Below are positions 7,461 through 14,487 of a stretch of 15,443 nt of DNA, piece by piece (the first letter of the stretch is position 1; each line of letters opens with the position of its first letter). The DNA is from an uncultured Prevotellaceae bacterium (GTDB lineage: Bacteria > Bacteroidota > Bacteroidia > Bacteroidales > Bacteroidaceae), in the NCBI GenBank assembly GCA_946415695.1, contig CAMKTM010000031.1:1-15443 (forward strand), given 5' to 3'. The notes beneath the pieces are model-generated. The model was not told the origin of the DNA. It worked only from the letters and a program-made list of their open reading frames with translations, and ran no database searches. The translations under genes and the position numbers were made by a program.

Positions 7461-7759
7461 CGGAACGATTTGTAGCGGGCAACAATAATCAAGGAGCTGC
7501 CGACGTGCTGCGAATTGTCCTGATGGGAGGCGTTCACAGGGTACAAAATGCTGACAAATTTGTCCGAAACGAAAAAAAAACACTTATCTCTAATCTTTAA
7601 TCACAAATCTTTTTGTACCTTTGCCTTGTCATGGATGGATTTCGGTTGCTTTAACAGCACGAAAAGCAACTAAAATCTTTGACATGGCCATCTCGCCGGA
7701 CACTTCTGCTGGACGGTGAACATATAAAACTAAAACTAAAGTCTAACGGAATTTAAGTC
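7461..7759 (+). promoter_or_regulatory. Amylase upstream region with Bacteroidetes promoter and palindrome
   Basis: No gene is seen in these 299 bases. The hexamer-like TACCTTTG at 7616-7623 fits the Bacteroidetes -7 consensus TAnnTTTG. No perfect TTTG sits 19-21 bases upstream; the nearest is TTTA at 7596-7599. A run of nine A lies at 7572-7580. A perfect 12-base palindrome, GACAAATTTGTC (7553-7564), lies 52 bases before the -7 box and could bind a regulator. The leader of about 130 bases has a hairpin (7645-7652 with 7663-7670, 8 bp, loop 10). I see no clear terminator for asnB. Confidence 0.65.
7616..7623 (+). promoter_or_regulatory. Bacteroidetes -7 box TAnnTTTG
   Basis: TACCTTTG matches the consensus -7 element of the primary Bacteroidetes sigma factor and is followed by GCC. 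Transcription would begin near 7630, giving a leader of about 130 bases before the GTG start at 7760. The -33 element is weak or displaced. Confidence 0.65.
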
Positions 7760-10060
7760 GTGAAAAAAGTATTCTTATTAGCGATTACAGCGCTGAGTGT
7801 GCTGACGCTTAATGCGAAAAAAATCTACCTCGACACTGGAGGCAGCAGTAAATGGAATCAAGCCGGAGCCACGTTCTTCATCCATGCATGGGGAGGCGGA
7901 GACCAAGATGTACAGATGTCACTTGTTTCCGGCGACATCTATTCGGCCGACATCGACGATGCGCAGACCAGTCTGCTCTTCGTGCGAATGGGTTCGGGAG
8001 CAACGGCCATCAATTGGAACAACCTGTGGAACAAGACAGCCGACCAGGCCTTGACGGACGGAAAGGACTTGTTCACCATCACCGAATGGAGCTACGGTTC
8101 TCAAGTCAGCTCAGGCACATGGTCCACCTATTCCAATGAGGGCGAAGGCGGCAATGGCGAAGAGGAAACGGGCGACTGGATGCTCAAGGGCAACTTCAGC
8201 GCTTCGGACTGGAGCAATCCGACGAAGATGGAGGCCAAAGCCGACGGCGCAGAGAACACATTATATGCCACGTTGACGCTCGAACCGGGCAAGGAATACG
8301 AGTTCAAGGTAAACCGTAACGACGAATGGTACGGCAACGGAGGCACGATGACACAGGCTCACAGCACCGACTGGCTGATGCAGGCTGCGGGCGCTGGCAA
8401 TTGCCGCATAGCCACAACCATAAAGGGCGACTACGAGTTTGCCTTCAACACGTCCAGCAAGACCCTCAGCGTCGTCTATCCCTACAACCCGAAACAAGCC
8501 AAGCTCTACACGACGGCTGTGCCATCGCAGAACCCCGACGTCATGTTGCAGGCATTCTATTGGGCACATGAAGGCAACACGCCCACACCTTATACAGCAT
8601 ACGGCGACGTGACGTGGAAAAGCTTGGCCCAAGAAGCAGAAGAGCTGGCTTCGTACTTCGACCTCGTATGGCTCGCCCCCTCGCAGGAGACGGCCGACTT
8701 CACCGGCTATCTGCCCATGAACTACAGCAAGCAAGGCTCCTGCGAAGATGAGCTCGGACACCACGGCCATAGCCCATGGGGCACAGGAGCCGAGCTCAAA
8801 CTGCTCATATCGCGGCTCCATCAAGGCGGAGCGAAAGTGGTGGCCGACATCGTGCTCAACCACACCAGCGCAGGCCATGTGGACGAATACGACGGAGAGG
8901 ACAAGAACTGGTGCAACTGGACCGTCAACGACTTCGGACGCTACGGCTCCTTCAAGCCCGACTGGACTTGGCTCACCGCCGAGGACGAGCTGTTTGCCGA
9001 CGACCACATGCAGGGACGCATCGACAGAAGCGTCACCGGCGACTGCGGCAACCACAGCACCGCCAACCTCTCGCCCGACGACAAGAGCGTCTCCTACCAA
9101 TCCGGCATCTACACATGGGACTATCAGGAGTACAACAGCATCTACTCCCGCGACCTCGCCCACGCCCGACGCGAAGTGCGTGAGATGAGCCGAGCCTACC
9201 TCACATGGATGCGCGACAGCATCGGCTACGACGGCTTCCGCTACGACTTCATGAAAGGCATAGCCGGAGCCACCCTCTTCGACTACAACCGCGCAAGCGC
9301 ACCCTGTTTCAGCGTGGCAGAGGTGTTCGACGGAAACATCGACAAGCAGCTGGGCTTCCTCAAGGATGCCAACTACGAGACCTACGTCTTCGACTTCCCC
9401 GGAAAGTTCCACTACTACAACGACGCCATCAGGACGTACAACCTGAAAGCACTCGCCACCGACCGCTACTCGCTCATCCATCACGACCCCCGGCACACCG
9501 TCACCTTCATCGACAACCACGACTCCTTCCGCGAGGGCAGCAACCTCTACGGCACCCCCAACATGATGGACGACCGGCAGGCACGCATGGCGCTCGCCTT
9601 CCTGCTGACCATGCCCGGCGTGCCCTGCGTGGCCTATCCCTATTGGAACAACCACAAGCAGGAGTGCATGGCGTTCATCATGGCCCGCAAGGCAGCAGGC
9701 GTGCACAGCGAATCCGAAATCGTCAAGGAATGGGCAGGCAGCGGCGGCGAAGGCAGCAACTACTACACCGCAATGATAAAGGGGACGAAAGGCTATCTGT
9801 TTCTGAAACTCGGCTACGACAGCGTCCCTACGGACGCCCCGATGCAACCGTCGCCCGACGGCCAAGCGTGGAAGTGCGCATGGGCCAACCGCGAACATGC
9901 AGGCGTTTGGTTTACCGGAGACGCCGAGACGCCCGACGGACTGAACCTTTGCCGCGGATTGCAGACAGCCGCCGGAGCAGTGAAATACATGAAAGACGGC
10001 ACCCTCCGCATCCGTCGCGCCGGGCACGTCTACGACCTGACGGGCAGATGCCTTGAATAA
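7760..10060 (+). CDS. Secreted GH13 alpha-amylase with starch-binding-like modules
   Basis: Expected to cleave alpha-1,4 links in starch or glycogen. The start is GTG at 7760, giving a signal peptide (MKKVFLLAITALSVLTLNA, cleavage before KK). No lipobox Cys follows, so unlike SusG it is not an obvious outer-membrane lipoprotein. Residues about 20-125 (IYLDTGGSSKW, FIHAWGGG) resemble a CBM26-type starch-binding module. Residues about 135-240 (GDWMLKGNFSASDW, EPGKEYEFKVN) form a second beta-rich module. The GH13 catalytic domain follows: region I DIVLNH (Asp363-His368), region II GFRYD with nucleophile Asp496, region III AEVFD with acid/base Glu521, and region IV IDNHDS with Asp588. The C-terminus LRIRRAGHVYDLTGRCLE resembles the start of Bacteroidetes C-terminal sorting tails but stops early. 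It has its own promoter and converges on lysC. Confidence 0.93.
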   Translation: MKKVFLLAITALSVLTLNAKKIYLDTGGSSKWNQAGATFFIHAWGGGDQDVQMSLVSGDIYSADIDDAQTSLLFVRMGSGATAINWNNLWNKTADQALTDGKDLFTITEWSYGSQVSSGTWSTYSNEGEGGNGEEETGDWMLKGNFSASDWSNPTKMEAKADGAENTLYATLTLEPGKEYEFKVNRNDEWYGNGGTMTQAHSTDWLMQAAGAGNCRIATTIKGDYEFAFNTSSKTLSVVYPYNPKQAKLYTTAVPSQNPDVMLQAFYWAHEGNTPTPYTAYGDVTWKSLAQEAEELASYFDLVWLAPSQETADFTGYLPMNYSKQGSCEDELGHHGHSPWGTGAELKLLISRLHQGGAKVVADIVLNHTSAGHVDEYDGEDKNWCNWTVNDFGRYGSFKPDWTWLTAEDELFADDHMQGRIDRSVTGDCGNHSTANLSPDDKSVSYQSGIYTWDYQEYNSIYSRDLAHARREVREMSRAYLTWMRDSIGYDGFRYDFMKGIAGATLFDYNRASAPCFSVAEVFDGNIDKQLGFLKDANYETYVFDFPGKFHYYNDAIRTYNLKALATDRYSLIHHDPRHTVTFIDNHDSFREGSNLYGTPNMMDDRQARMALAFLLTMPGVPCVAYPYWNNHKQECMAFIMARKAAGVHSESEIVKEWAGSGGEGSNYYTAMIKGTKGYLFLKLGYDSVPTDAPMQPSPDGQAWKCAWANREHAGVWFTGDAETPDGLNLCRGLQTAAGAVKYMKDGTLRIRRAGHVYDLTGRCLE

Positions 10061-10095
10061 CGTAAGTTCGACGAAATCATTATTGGGATGATTCT

Positions 10096-10182
10096 AACGA
10101 GGCACGCCCTTATTTCAATAAAGGCACGCCTCGTTGGCAATAAAGGCACGCTCTTATTTCAATAAAGGCGTGCCTCGTTTTT
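10096..10182. repeat. GGCACGCC palindrome cluster after the amylase gene
   Basis: The outer arms AACGAGGCACGCC (10096-10108) and GGCGTGCCTCGTT (10167-10179) are perfect inverted repeats and are followed by TTT. Inside, CAATAAAGGCACGC occurs at 10116-10129 and 10138-10151 (the latter less its first-base context), and a variant lies at 10160-10173. GCCTCGTT also recurs at 10128-10135. Alternative hairpins are possible. It starts 36 bases after the amylase stop and could end transcription from that side. Confidence 0.7.
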
Positions 10183-10285
10183 GGGGACGACGTGCGATGA
10201 CTCCTTTTCCGTCGCTCCGCCTGCGCCTGACCGAAGGGAAGAACTCACGTTGAATAAGAAACGGCAGGCATCGCGAACATACCAT

Positions 10286-10323
10286 ATCCCCTCCAGAGCA
10301 GTCGCTTTGGGGGGGATTTTTTT
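10286..10323 (+). terminator. Probable rho-independent terminator
   Basis: The stem ATCCCCTCC (10286-10294) pairs with GGGGGGGAT (10309-10317), with one G-U pair, around a 14-base loop, and is followed directly by a run of T to 10323. On the plus strand this is a classical terminator shape. It lies 226 bases past the amylase stop, so it would be a backup end for that transcript. Confidence 0.6.
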
Positions 10324-10378
10324 GTAACAGCCGTCCCGCGGGGTAGGAACGGAAGAGGAGATAACAGTTTGCCAAGAG

Positions 10379-10463
10379 GAGCAAGGAGCAAGGAGCAAGG
10401 AGCAAGAGAATACTTCCTGCCCCAACAATCCTCTTGCCCCCTGCTCCTTGCCCCCTGCTCCTT
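10379..10463. repeat. GAGCAAG heptad inverted repeat
   Basis: Four perfect GAGCAAG heptads (10379-10406) are followed by a core of about 23 bases. An inverted arm (10430-10463) then has period 14, that is two heptads: GCTCCTT and GCCCCCT on this strand. The array-core-inverted-array layout is the same as in asnB and purF, with an unrelated heptad sequence. It is not in a gene. Confidence 0.75.
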
Positions 10464-10580
10464 TGACCCCGAGGGGCGTTGAAATTGGTTTTCGGTGCAG
10501 AAGGGACAGACCGCCCGCCCCCGCAGCGCACTTACCGTTTCGGAGCATTGGCCGCCTTGGGGCTCACCACATCATGTTGT

Positions 10581-10646
10581 TTGCTTGTACATGTACGTGC
10601 AATTGCTTCTACATGTACAAGCAATTGCTTTTACATGTAGAAGCAA
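10581..10646. repeat. Three tandem 22-base palindromes (TACATGTA centre)
   Basis: Units at 10581-10602, 10603-10624 and 10625-10646 each read TTGCTT, a TACATGTA-like centre, then AAGCAA or a close variant. The left half of unit 1 is a perfect reverse complement of the right half of unit 2, and the left half of unit 2 of the right half of unit 3. The cluster lies 48 bases beyond the lysC stop and could form stacked hairpins or bind a dimeric protein. Confidence 0.85.
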
Positions 10647-10693
10647 CCGCCCCGATGCGAGATGACAGGAAAAGGGGCGTGACGCTGCGCTGC

Positions 10694-12013
10694 CTATTGC
10701 TTGAAGAGCGTGTCGGAGAGGGCCTGGAGCGTCCGCTTCTTGTCCTCGGTCTTGACGACGAACGAAATGTTGTGGGCCGAGCCTCCGTAGCTTATCATGC
10801 GAACGGGGATGTGCGCCATGGCTTGGCTGACCTTCGTCTCGAAGCCGACGTTGGAGCAAGCCAGGTCGCCCACGACGCAGATGATGCTCATGTCCTCTTC
10901 GACGGCAACGGTGCCATACTTCTTGAGCTCGTTCACGATGTCGTCGAGATGGTGGCGGCTGTCGATTGTCACGCTGACGCCCACTTCGCTCGTGCAAACC
11001 ATGTCGATGCTGGTGCGGTAGGTCTCGAATATCTCGAACACCTTGCGGAGGAAGCCGTAGGCCAAGAGCATCCGGCTACTGTTTATCTGAATGCAGATGT
11101 TGCCGTCGCGCGCCGCCACGGCTTTGATGGTGCCGCGCTGGAAGTGGTTGTTGATGATGGTGCCCGGGGCTGTGGGCGCCATGGTGTTGAGCAGACGGAC
11201 GGGCACGCGGGCGAACTTGGCGGGCTGAATGCAGGTGGGGTGCAGGATTTTGGCTCCGAAATAGGCGAGCTCGGCGGCTTCCTCGAAATAGAGCTGGCGG
11301 ACGGGCTCGGTGTGTTCCACGAAACGCGGGTCGTTGTTGTGCATACCGTCGATGTCGGTCCATATCTGTATCTCCTCGGCGCGTACGGCTGCGCCGAGCA
11401 GGCAGGCGGTGTAGTCGCTGCCGCCGCGCTGAAGGTTGTCTATCTCGCCGTAGGCGTTGCGGCAGATGAAGCCTTGCGTCACGTAAACGAGGTAGCCCGG
11501 GTTGGCCTCGAGCACTTTTGCGCTCTTCTCCTTGATGTAGTTCATGTCGGGCTCGCCGTTCTTGTCGGTGCGAACGATGTCGAGGGCATTGACAAGCAGG
11601 GCTTTGACGCCACATTCCTGAAGGTAGGCGGCGAACATGTTGGTGCTGATGATTTCCCCTTGGGCAAGGATGACTTTCTCCTCGAAGGACGTGAAGTGGA
11701 CTTTCGTGAAGGAACGCAGGTAGTCGAACTCTTCGTGCAGGAACTTCATGGTCTTCTGCATGACCTCGGGGGTGCGGTAGAGTTTCTCGACGTGCTCGAC
11801 GTATGTCTGCTCGAGCTGGTTGATGATGGTGTTGGCTCCCTCGGGGTTCTTCTTGTAGAGATAGTCGGAGATTTCCACGAGGGTGTTCGTGGTGCCGGAC
11901 ATGGCGGAAAGGACTACGATTTTGGCTTGCCCGTCGTCGGTGATGAGTTTTGAGACGTCTTGCATTCTCTGCGGCGACCCTACGGAAGTGCCGCCAAACT
12001 TCAGTACTTTCAT
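10694..12013 (-). CDS. lysC: Aspartate kinase
   Basis: Phosphorylates aspartate in the first step to lysine/diaminopimelate, threonine and methionine. The 439-residue protein begins MKVLKFGGTSVGS, with the kinase motif at residues 5-12. It has the catalytic-domain stretches LSAMSGTTNTLV and FICRNAYGEIDNLQRGGSDYTA, then WTDIDGM, followed by AKILHPTCIQPA. The C-terminal part (from about residue 300, NICIQINSSRM) carries two ACT-type regulatory modules, including EVGVSVTID and SIICVVGDL, typical of feedback-inhibited enzymes. There is no fused homoserine dehydrogenase. The ATG at 12013 is preceded on the coding strand by TCTAAAC heptads and no Shine-Dalgarno site. It is the last gene of the minus-strand block, and the gap to ftsE is filled by repeats. 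Confidence 0.96.
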   Translation of the reverse strand: MKVLKFGGTSVGSPQRMQDVSKLITDDGQAKIVVLSAMSGTTNTLVEISDYLYKKNPEGANTIINQLEQTYVEHVEKLYRTPEVMQKTMKFLHEEFDYLRSFTKVHFTSFEEKVILAQGEIISTNMFAAYLQECGVKALLVNALDIVRTDKNGEPDMNYIKEKSAKVLEANPGYLVYVTQGFICRNAYGEIDNLQRGGSDYTACLLGAAVRAEEIQIWTDIDGMHNNDPRFVEHTEPVRQLYFEEAAELAYFGAKILHPTCIQPAKFARVPVRLLNTMAPTAPGTIINNHFQRGTIKAVAARDGNICIQINSSRMLLAYGFLRKVFEIFETYRTSIDMVCTSEVGVSVTIDSRHHLDDIVNELKKYGTVAVEEDMSIICVVGDLACSNVGFETKVSQAMAHIPVRMISYGGSAHNISFVVKTEDKKRTLQALSDTLFKQ

Positions 12014-12018
12014 TATGA

Positions 12019-12053
12019 GTTTAGAGTTTAGAGTTTAGAGTTTAGAGTTTAGG
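12019..12053 (-). repeat. TCTAAAC heptad array before lysC
   Basis: Four exact GTTTAGA heptads plus GTTTAGG (12019-12053, plus strand) read TCTAAAC on the lysC coding strand. The array ends five bases before the lysC ATG, so it would form the mRNA leader. It matches the position of the AAATNGT arrays before other genes, with a different unit. Confidence 0.85.
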
Positions 12054-12056
12054 GTT

Positions 12057-12245
12057 GATTGACCATTGACCATTGACCATTATTCTTGGCCGCTGCTTCT
12101 TCGGGCGTAGCCAAATGGTGAATGGTTGATTGACCATTGACCATTGACCATTGACCATTATTTCTTGGCCGCTGCTTCTTCGGGCGTAGCCAAATGTTCA
12201 ATGGTCAATGGTCAATGGTCAATGGCGGGTGGTGAATGGTCAATG
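12057..12245. repeat. TTGACCA heptads with a duplicated 34-base core after ftsE
   Basis: Two identical 34-base cores (12084-12117 and 12163-12196, spacing 79) are each preceded by three or four TTGACCA-type heptads (from 12057 and 12128). The second is followed by inverted AATGGTC heptads (12200-12245). Read on the minus strand in the ftsE frame, the second core encodes EHLATPEEAAAKK and a stop (12158-12160). It therefore looks like the displaced natural end of ftsE, with a tandem copy carried along. The first copy is out of that frame. Confidence 0.82.
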
Positions 12246-12907
12246 GCGGAAATGAGTTCTGCATCGGCACAGCGATAAACGGTGCCGGGGAAGTATTCAG
12301 GCCATTGCATGTTATGGGTGCTGAGGATAATGGCGGTATGGTTTTGCCTGCGTATCTCGTCGAGCAGTGCAAGGATGAGTTCTCCGTTCTCGCTGTCGAG
12401 ATTGCCCGTCGGCTCGTCGGCAAGGATGACTTTCGGATTGTTGAGGATGGCGCGCGCTATGCAGATGCGCTGCTGCTCGCCGCCCGAGAGTTCGTAGATG
12501 AACTTGTACTTCTTGTCGAAAAGCTTCACCATTTCGAGCACCTCGTCGATGCGCTTCTCGCGGTCGGCCTTGCGACGCCAGTCTGTGGAGCGAAGCACGA
12601 AATCAAGGTTGCGATGGACGGTACGGTCGGGCAGAAGCTGGAAGTCCTGAAAGACGATGCCCATTTGCCTGCGAAGCGCCGGCTGATGCTTGGTCTTGAA
12701 CTTAATCATGTTGAAACCAAGTACTTCGGCACTGCCGCTCCTGAGGGGCAGTTCGCCGTAAATGCTCTTGAGCAGCGACGACTTGCCGCTGCCAACCGGT
12801 CCCGTGAGATAGACCATTTCGCCTTCCTCGACACAGAAGTTCACCTTTCGCAGAACAAGGTGTTCCTCTTGATAAATGTCAACGTCTTTATATGTGAGTA
12901 TCACCAA
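12212..12907 (-). CDS. ftsE: FtsE-type ABC transporter ATP-binding protein
   Basis: FtsE works with the membrane protein FtsX at the division site, driving peptidoglycan hydrolase activation. The 231-residue ATPase has Walker A GPVGSGKS (36-43), Q-loop QDFQ (87-90), signature LSGGEQQRI (140-148), Walker B VILADEP (160-166), NLDSENG and the H-loop STHN (196-199). The frame opens with TTG (12907) then GTG (12904); there is no in-frame ATG nearby, so GTG or TTG must serve. The last 11 residues, AIDHSPPAIDH, are encoded by TTGACCA heptads and end at a TGA inside the array. The same frame beyond it reads PLTIEHLATPEEAAAKK, so the natural tail was probably cut off. No ftsX is in the window. Assignment as FtsE rather than another LolD-like ATPase rests on general resemblance and context. 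Confidence 0.85.
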   Translation of the reverse strand: MVILTYKDVDIYQEEHLVLRKVNFCVEEGEMVYLTGPVGSGKSSLLKSIYGELPLRSGSAEVLGFNMIKFKTKHQPALRRQMGIVFQDFQLLPDRTVHRNLDFVLRSTDWRRKADREKRIDEVLEMVKLFDKKYKFIYELSGGEQQRICIARAILNNPKVILADEPTGNLDSENGELILALLDEIRRQNHTAIILSTHNMQWPEYFPGTVYRCADAELISAIDHSPPAIDH

Positions 12908-12945
12908 AATGATTTACTATTTAATGATTTACTATTTATATCGCG
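12908..12945 (-). repeat. AGTAAAT heptads between hisIE and ftsE
   Basis: ATTTACT, ATTTAATG and ATTTACT, then ATTTATA, fill most of the 52-base gap. On the coding strand they read as A-rich AGTAAAT-type units, reaching to the first base before the TTG of ftsE. This is the same family and sense as the leaders of purF, glmS, asnB and hisF. Confidence 0.7.
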
Positions 12946-12959
12946 TTATGCTTGGTCTT

Positions 12960-13574
12960 TTAGTGTTTCTTCCATCCCGGATTGTGGCGCTCCATGAGTT
13001 CGCTTGCCAAATCTTCTATGCGGAGGCCTTTGCTTGTCAGGAGCACGATAAGGTGATAGAGCATGTCGGAGCCTTCGTAGATGAGCCGCTCGTTTGTGCC
13101 GTTTGTGGCCTCAATGACGAGTTCCAAAGCTTCCTCTCCCACCTTTTGCGCCATGCGGTTCAGTCCGTCCTTGAAGAGCGATGTGGTATAGCTGCCTTCG
13201 GGCATCTCCTTGTAGCGCTGCTCGATGAAGTCGCTCAGTTCTGAAAGGAAGAGCAAGGGGTTGGGCTTGTTCTCTTCGCCCCAGCAGGTATCGGTTCCCG
13301 TATGGCAGGTAGGGCCGTCGGGGCGTGCCTGAATGAGGAGCGTATCGTTGTCGCAATCGCTTTTTATGCCGACCAAATGCAGATAGTTCCCGCTCGTCTC
13401 GCCCTTCGTCCAAAGGCACTGCCGAGAACGGCTGAAGAAGGTGACAAGGCCTGTCTCCTCCGTCTTTCGGAGCGCTTCCTCGTTCATGTAGCCGAGCATC
13501 AGCACGGTCTTTGTCTTTGCATCCTGAATGATGGCGGGCACCAAGCCGCCACACTTATCGAAGTCTATTTTCAT
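12960..13574 (-). CDS. hisIE: Bifunctional phosphoribosyl-AMP cyclohydrolase / phosphoribosyl-ATP pyrophosphatase
   Basis: Catalyses the second and third steps of histidine synthesis. The HisI domain (about 1-105) has FFSRSRQCLWTKGETSGN and the metal-binding DCDNDTLL (Asp73, Cys74, Asp75, Asp77) with Cys90 and Cys97 in GPTCHTGTDTCW. The HisE domain (about 108-204) has GSYTTSLF, KVGEEALELVIEA and DMLYHLIVLL. Its 204 residues match the usual HisIE fusion. The ATG (13572-13574) overlaps the hisF stop as ATGA, so translation is probably coupled. It ends NPGWKKH with no repeat-derived tail. Confidence 0.96.
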   Translation of the reverse strand: MKIDFDKCGGLVPAIIQDAKTKTVLMLGYMNEEALRKTEETGLVTFFSRSRQCLWTKGETSGNYLHLVGIKSDCDNDTLLIQARPDGPTCHTGTDTCWGEENKPNPLLFLSELSDFIEQRYKEMPEGSYTTSLFKDGLNRMAQKVGEEALELVIEATNGTNERLIYEGSDMLYHLIVLLTSKGLRIEDLASELMERHNPGWKKH

Positions 13575-14329
13575 ATTCTTACATTTATGTTTTCTTTCCT
13601 TAAATATGCTTTGAGCTGTGGAATGCCAATCTGTCCGAAGTGGAAGACGCTGGCGGCAAGGGCGGCATCGGCATGTCCGATGTCAAAGACGTCGCGGAAG
13701 TCCTCCATGCGTCCTGCTCCGCCGCTTGCGATGACGGGAATGGTGAGAAAAGAAGCGAGACGGCTGAGAGCATCGCAGGCGAAGCCATGCTTCACACCGT
13801 CGTGGTTCATGCTCGTGAAGAGAATTTCTCCAGCGCCTCGTTCGTTCACTTCTTTTGCCCAATCGAAGAGGTTCCTGTCCGTAGGGATGCGGCCTCCGTT
13901 GAGATAGCACGTCCACTCCCCTACCTCGTCCTGCTGGGCATCTATGGCAACGACACAGACTTGGCTGCCGAAGTGATTGGCTATCTCGTCGATGAGTTCA
14001 GGTCTTCGCAATGCGGCACTGTTGATGCTTATCTTGTCGGCACCGGCATTGAGCATGCGTTCCACGTCGGCCAGTTCGCTGATGCCACCGCCTACGGTGA
14101 ATGGGATGTCAATCTCGGCAGCCACCTTCTGCACCATATCGGTGAAAGTCTTTCGGCCTTCGTGGCTGGCGGTGATGTCGAGGAACACCAGTTCGTCTGC
14201 TCCTTGCCGACTGTATAACTTGCCAAGCTCGACAGGGTCGCCTGCCTGTCGAAGCTGCAGGAAATTCGTGCCTTTGACGGTCTGTCCGTCTTTGACATCA
14301 AGACATGGTATGATTCGCTTTGCTAACAC
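13571..14329 (-). CDS. hisF: Imidazole glycerol phosphate synthase, cyclase subunit
   Basis: With HisH (glutaminase, not in this window) it forms imidazole glycerol phosphate and AICAR from PRFAR and ammonia. The 252-residue (beta/alpha)8 barrel has the catalytic Asp11 in IPCLDVKDG and Asp130 in VVAIDAQ. It also has LVFLDITAS, TVGGGISELADVE, GADKISINSAA and the phosphate-binding PVIASGGAG. The start is GTG at 14329, giving the standard MLAKRIIPCLD; no better ATG exists. The leader is heptads. The stop overlaps hisIE by four bases, and 198 bases of repeats separate it from hisA. Confidence 0.97.
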   Translation of the reverse strand: MLAKRIIPCLDVKDGQTVKGTNFLQLRQAGDPVELGKLYSRQGADELVFLDITASHEGRKTFTDMVQKVAAEIDIPFTVGGGISELADVERMLNAGADKISINSAALRRPELIDEIANHFGSQVCVVAIDAQQDEVGEWTCYLNGGRIPTDRNLFDWAKEVNERGAGEILFTSMNHDGVKHGFACDALSRLASFLTIPVIASGGAGRMEDFRDVFDIGHADAALAASVFHFGQIGIPQLKAYLRKENINVRI

Positions 14330-14336
14330 CTAAGTT

Positions 14337-14410
14337 ATTTACGATTTAACGATTTACGATTTACTATTTATTTACGATTTGACGATTTACTATTTATAGA
14401 CTATTTAGTA
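14337..14410 (-). repeat. CGTAAAT heptad array before hisF
   Basis: The plus strand shows ATTTACG, ATTTAACG, ATTTACG, ATTTACT and related units through 14410. On the hisF coding strand they are AAATCGT-type heptads, ending seven bases before the GTG. It is one of the longest arrays of this family here, with several 8-base or merged units. Confidence 0.78.
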
Positions 14411-14418
14411 TTTTTTCT

Positions 14419-14452
14419 CCCCTCTCCTCGGAGAGGGGTCGGGGGTGAGGCT
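14419..14452 (-). repeat. GC-rich palindromic element between hisA and hisF
   Basis: A perfect 20-base palindrome has arms CCCCTCTCC (14419-14427) and GGAGAGGGG (14430-14438) around TC, then TCGGGGGTGAGG. The coding-strand order (CCTCACCCCC lead, then palindrome) is the same as in the asnB insertion and the hisA leader. Confidence 0.85.
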
Positions 14453-14487
14453 TTAATTTAGCTATTTGCAAAAGAGCAGTAACTTTG

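Larger units (their letters stand above)
10061..10693. other. Gene-free convergent spacer rich in palindromes and repeats
   Basis: These 633 bases separate the ends of the amylase gene (plus) and lysC (minus). They hold, in order, a GGCACGCC palindromic cluster (10096-10182), a terminator (10286-10323), a heptad inverted repeat (10379-10463) and three tandem 22-base palindromes (10581-10646). Overlapping open frames on the minus strand (10154-10548) cross the terminator and the repeats and look non-coding. Bases 10184-10285 and 10464-10580 hold nothing I recognise. Confidence 0.75.

Noticed and set aside
8261..10027. Long minus-strand open frame (588 codons) opposite the amylase
   Set aside because: It is a shadow of a GC-rich gene: low-complexity Val/Ala/Gly-rich product, no recognisable motif, and fully antisense to a well-supported GH13 enzyme.
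10154..10548. Two overlapping minus-strand open frames of 125 and 129 codons
   Set aside because: They run through the terminator and the heptad inverted repeat, have Ser/Arg-rich products without homology I recognise, and overlap each other in different frames.
10448..11953. Long plus-strand open frame (501 codons) over lysC
   Set aside because: Antisense to a clear aspartate kinase, with a biased Val/Gly/Asp/His composition and a start inside the repeat-rich spacer.
12019..12053. Telomere-like TTTAGGG resemblance of the lysC leader repeat
   Set aside because: Only one unit ends in TTTAGG; the rest are GTTTAGA, and the array fits the general heptad pattern of the window.
14480..14487. TAACTTTG on the plus strand, matching TAnnTTTG
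   Set aside because: It points against the his genes, has no TTTG at the right upstream spacing and drives no plausible gene, so a chance match is likely.
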